DNA from: JBOHUX01 sp050734915
Lineage (GTDB): Bacteria; Chloroflexota; Dormibacteria; Dormibacterales; Dormibacteraceae
DNA: 6,054 nt
Direction of reading: 5' to 3'
NCBI GenBank assembly: GCA_050734915.1
Contig: JBOHUX010000142.1
Location: 1-6,054, forward strand
Shown here: positions 4,964 to 6,054 of the stretch, in pieces
How the letters are laid out: each line of letters opens with the position of its first letter
How positions within the stretch are numbered: the first letter of the stretch is position 1
Made by a program: the position numbers and the translations under genes
The notes under the pieces: generated by a model
Told to the model about the DNA's origin: nothing
Seen by the model: only the letters and a program-made list of their open reading frames with translations
Database searches by the model: none

Positions 4964-6054
4964 CCCGGCGCGATTCCGGATCGACCCCGGGCGGACGGTC
5001 TTTGCCATCCTTGCCTTCGAGGGCCCGGACGTCTACAGCCAGGCCGGCGGCCTCGGCGTCCGCGTCACGGGGCTCGCCCGCGCGCTGGCGGGGCAGCGCT
5101 TCGAGACACACCTGTTCTTCGCCGGCGACCCCGCGCTGGCCGCCGACGAGACCTCGGCCGGCGGCCGCCTGACCCTCCACCGCTGTCAGCAGCGGCTGAG
5201 CCTCCGGTTCCCGGGCGGCGTCTACGAAGGCGAGGACGTCCGCGTCCGCGAATGGGACGCCAGCCTGCCCCCGCGCCTGGTGGACACGCTCCTGGCGCCC
5301 GCGCTGGAGGCTGGCCGCAACGCCGTCGTCATGGGTGAGGAGTGGCAGACCGCCCGGTCCATGGACCTCATCGACGCCCGGCTGCGGGGGTTCGGGATTC
5401 GAGAGCGGGCGGTGCTGCTCTGGAACGCCAACAACATCTTCGCCTTCGAACATCTGGACTGGTCACGGCTGCGGGAGGCGGCCACCATCACCACCGTCAG
5501 CCGCTACATGAAGCAGATCATGTGGGACTGGGGCGAGAACCCGATCGTGATCCCCAACGGCATCCCGGCGGGGATCGTCAGGGATCCGCCGCCGGCGGCG
5601 CGGCGGGCGGTCCGCGAGGCCGCGGGCGGGGATCTCTTCTGCTTCAAGATCGGCCGCTTCGATCCCGGCAAGCGCTGGCTGATGGCCATCGACGCCATCG
5701 CCGAGCTGAGACGGGGGGGGATCCGCGTCAGACTCCTGGCCCGGGGCGACGGGGAGGCGCACGGCGCCGAGGTGCTCACGCACGGCCGGCGGAACGGCCT
5801 TCGCGTAGAAGACGTCCCCGCGCCCAAGGACGCAAAGGGCCTGGTGGAACTGCTGAGGGCCAACCCCCAGGCGGACGTCCTGAATCTGATCACGTTCCTG
5901 CCGGAGCGGCTCCTCGGCACCATCTACGGCGCCGGCGACGCGGTGCTGGCCAACTCCCGGCACGAGCCATTCGGCCTCGTCGGGCTGGAGGTGATGGCGG
6001 CGGCGGGGGTGGCGGTGACCGGCTCCACCGGGGAGGACTACGCGCAGGCGTACC
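4956..6054 (+). CDS. GT-B glycosyltransferase (GT4/GT5-like), 3' end outside window
   Basis: The frame runs without a stop from GTG 4956 past the right edge; 366 residues are visible. The N-terminal domain begins with a strand (TVFAILAFEG) and the loop SQAGGLGVRVTGLARAL (28-44), resembling the glycine-rich acceptor/donor loop of starch and glycogen synthases (GT5). The linker has NANNIFAFEHL (157-167), TVSRYMKQIM (180-189) and IPNGIP (199-204). The C-terminal domain has CFKIGRFDPGKRW (229-241), including the usual Arg234 and Lys239 that bind the donor phosphates. It also carries the GT4/GT5 signature EPFGLVGLE (337-345), whose two glutamates are conserved in retaining enzymes. These features predict a cytoplasmic, retaining transferase using a nucleotide-activated sugar. 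The GTG overlaps the phosphatase gene by 8 bases. The donor and acceptor are unknown. A G8 run at 5713-5720 is in frame. Confidence 0.85.
   Translation, partial: MLDPARFRIDPGRTVFAILAFEGPDVYSQAGGLGVRVTGLARALAGQRFETHLFFAGDPALAADETSAGGRLTLHRCQQRLSLRFPGGVYEGEDVRVREWDASLPPRLVDTLLAPALEAGRNAVVMGEEWQTARSMDLIDARLRGFGIRERAVLLWNANNIFAFEHLDWSRLREAATITTVSRYMKQIMWDWGENPIVIPNGIPAGIVRDPPPAARRAVREAAGGDLFCFKIGRFDPGKRWLMAIDAIAELRRGGIRVRLLARGDGEAHGAEVLTHGRRNGLRVEDVPAPKDAKGLVELLRANPQADVLNLITFLPERLLGTIYGAGDAVLANSRHEPFGLVGLEVMAAAGVAVTGSTGEDYAQAY

Noticed and set aside
5463..5963. Minus-strand frame inside the glycosyltransferase gene
   Set aside because: The plus strand carries conserved GT-B motifs through the whole interval, and the antisense product has no recognisable features.

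Overview
The window is a compact stretch of very GC-rich bacterial chromosome. Codons end almost always in G or C, and GTG or TTG starts are common. It looks like a free-living, probably soil or subsurface lineage of the Rokubacteria/Methylomirabilota, deltaproteobacterial or actinobacterial kind, but this taxonomic guess rests on composition and gene style only. There are no RNA genes, CRISPR arrays, insertion sequences or phage genes, and no gene-free stretch longer than about 75 bases.

Left part (1-1822): the C-terminal end of a class I SAM-dependent methyltransferase runs in from the left edge (+). It converges on a DsrE-family sulfur-relay-like protein (-, 447-815). Divergent from the DsrE gene, 36 bases away, is a 61-residue cysteine-rich zinc-binding protein (+, 852-1037). 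That gene in turn converges, with a 14-base gap, on an exported C39-like cysteine peptidase (-, 1052-1822).

Middle part (1846-3657): a 14-helix-type polysaccharide flippase (+, 1846-3300) is divergent from the peptidase across 23 bases. After 72 bases comes a 94-residue helical protein that I cannot assign (3373-3657). Two adjacent hairpins follow its stop codon.

Right part (3729-6054): three + strand genes are packed tightly enough to be one transcript. They encode a four-helix membrane protein of the LiaF-TM/DUF5668 type built from two similar halves, an inositol-monophosphatase/fructose-bisphosphatase-like sugar phosphatase of the archaeal type, and a GT-B glycosyltransferase that leaves the right edge unfinished. 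The phosphatase and glycosyltransferase genes overlap by 8 bases, which suggests translational coupling and a shared role in sugar or glycan metabolism. With the flippase upstream, the region may serve envelope polysaccharide or glycoside synthesis, but no substrate can be read from the sequence. I see no convincing new defence or mobile system. The most useful leads are the unassigned 94-residue protein, the internally duplicated membrane protein, the uncertain start of the phosphatase, and the hybrid character of the glycosyltransferase.
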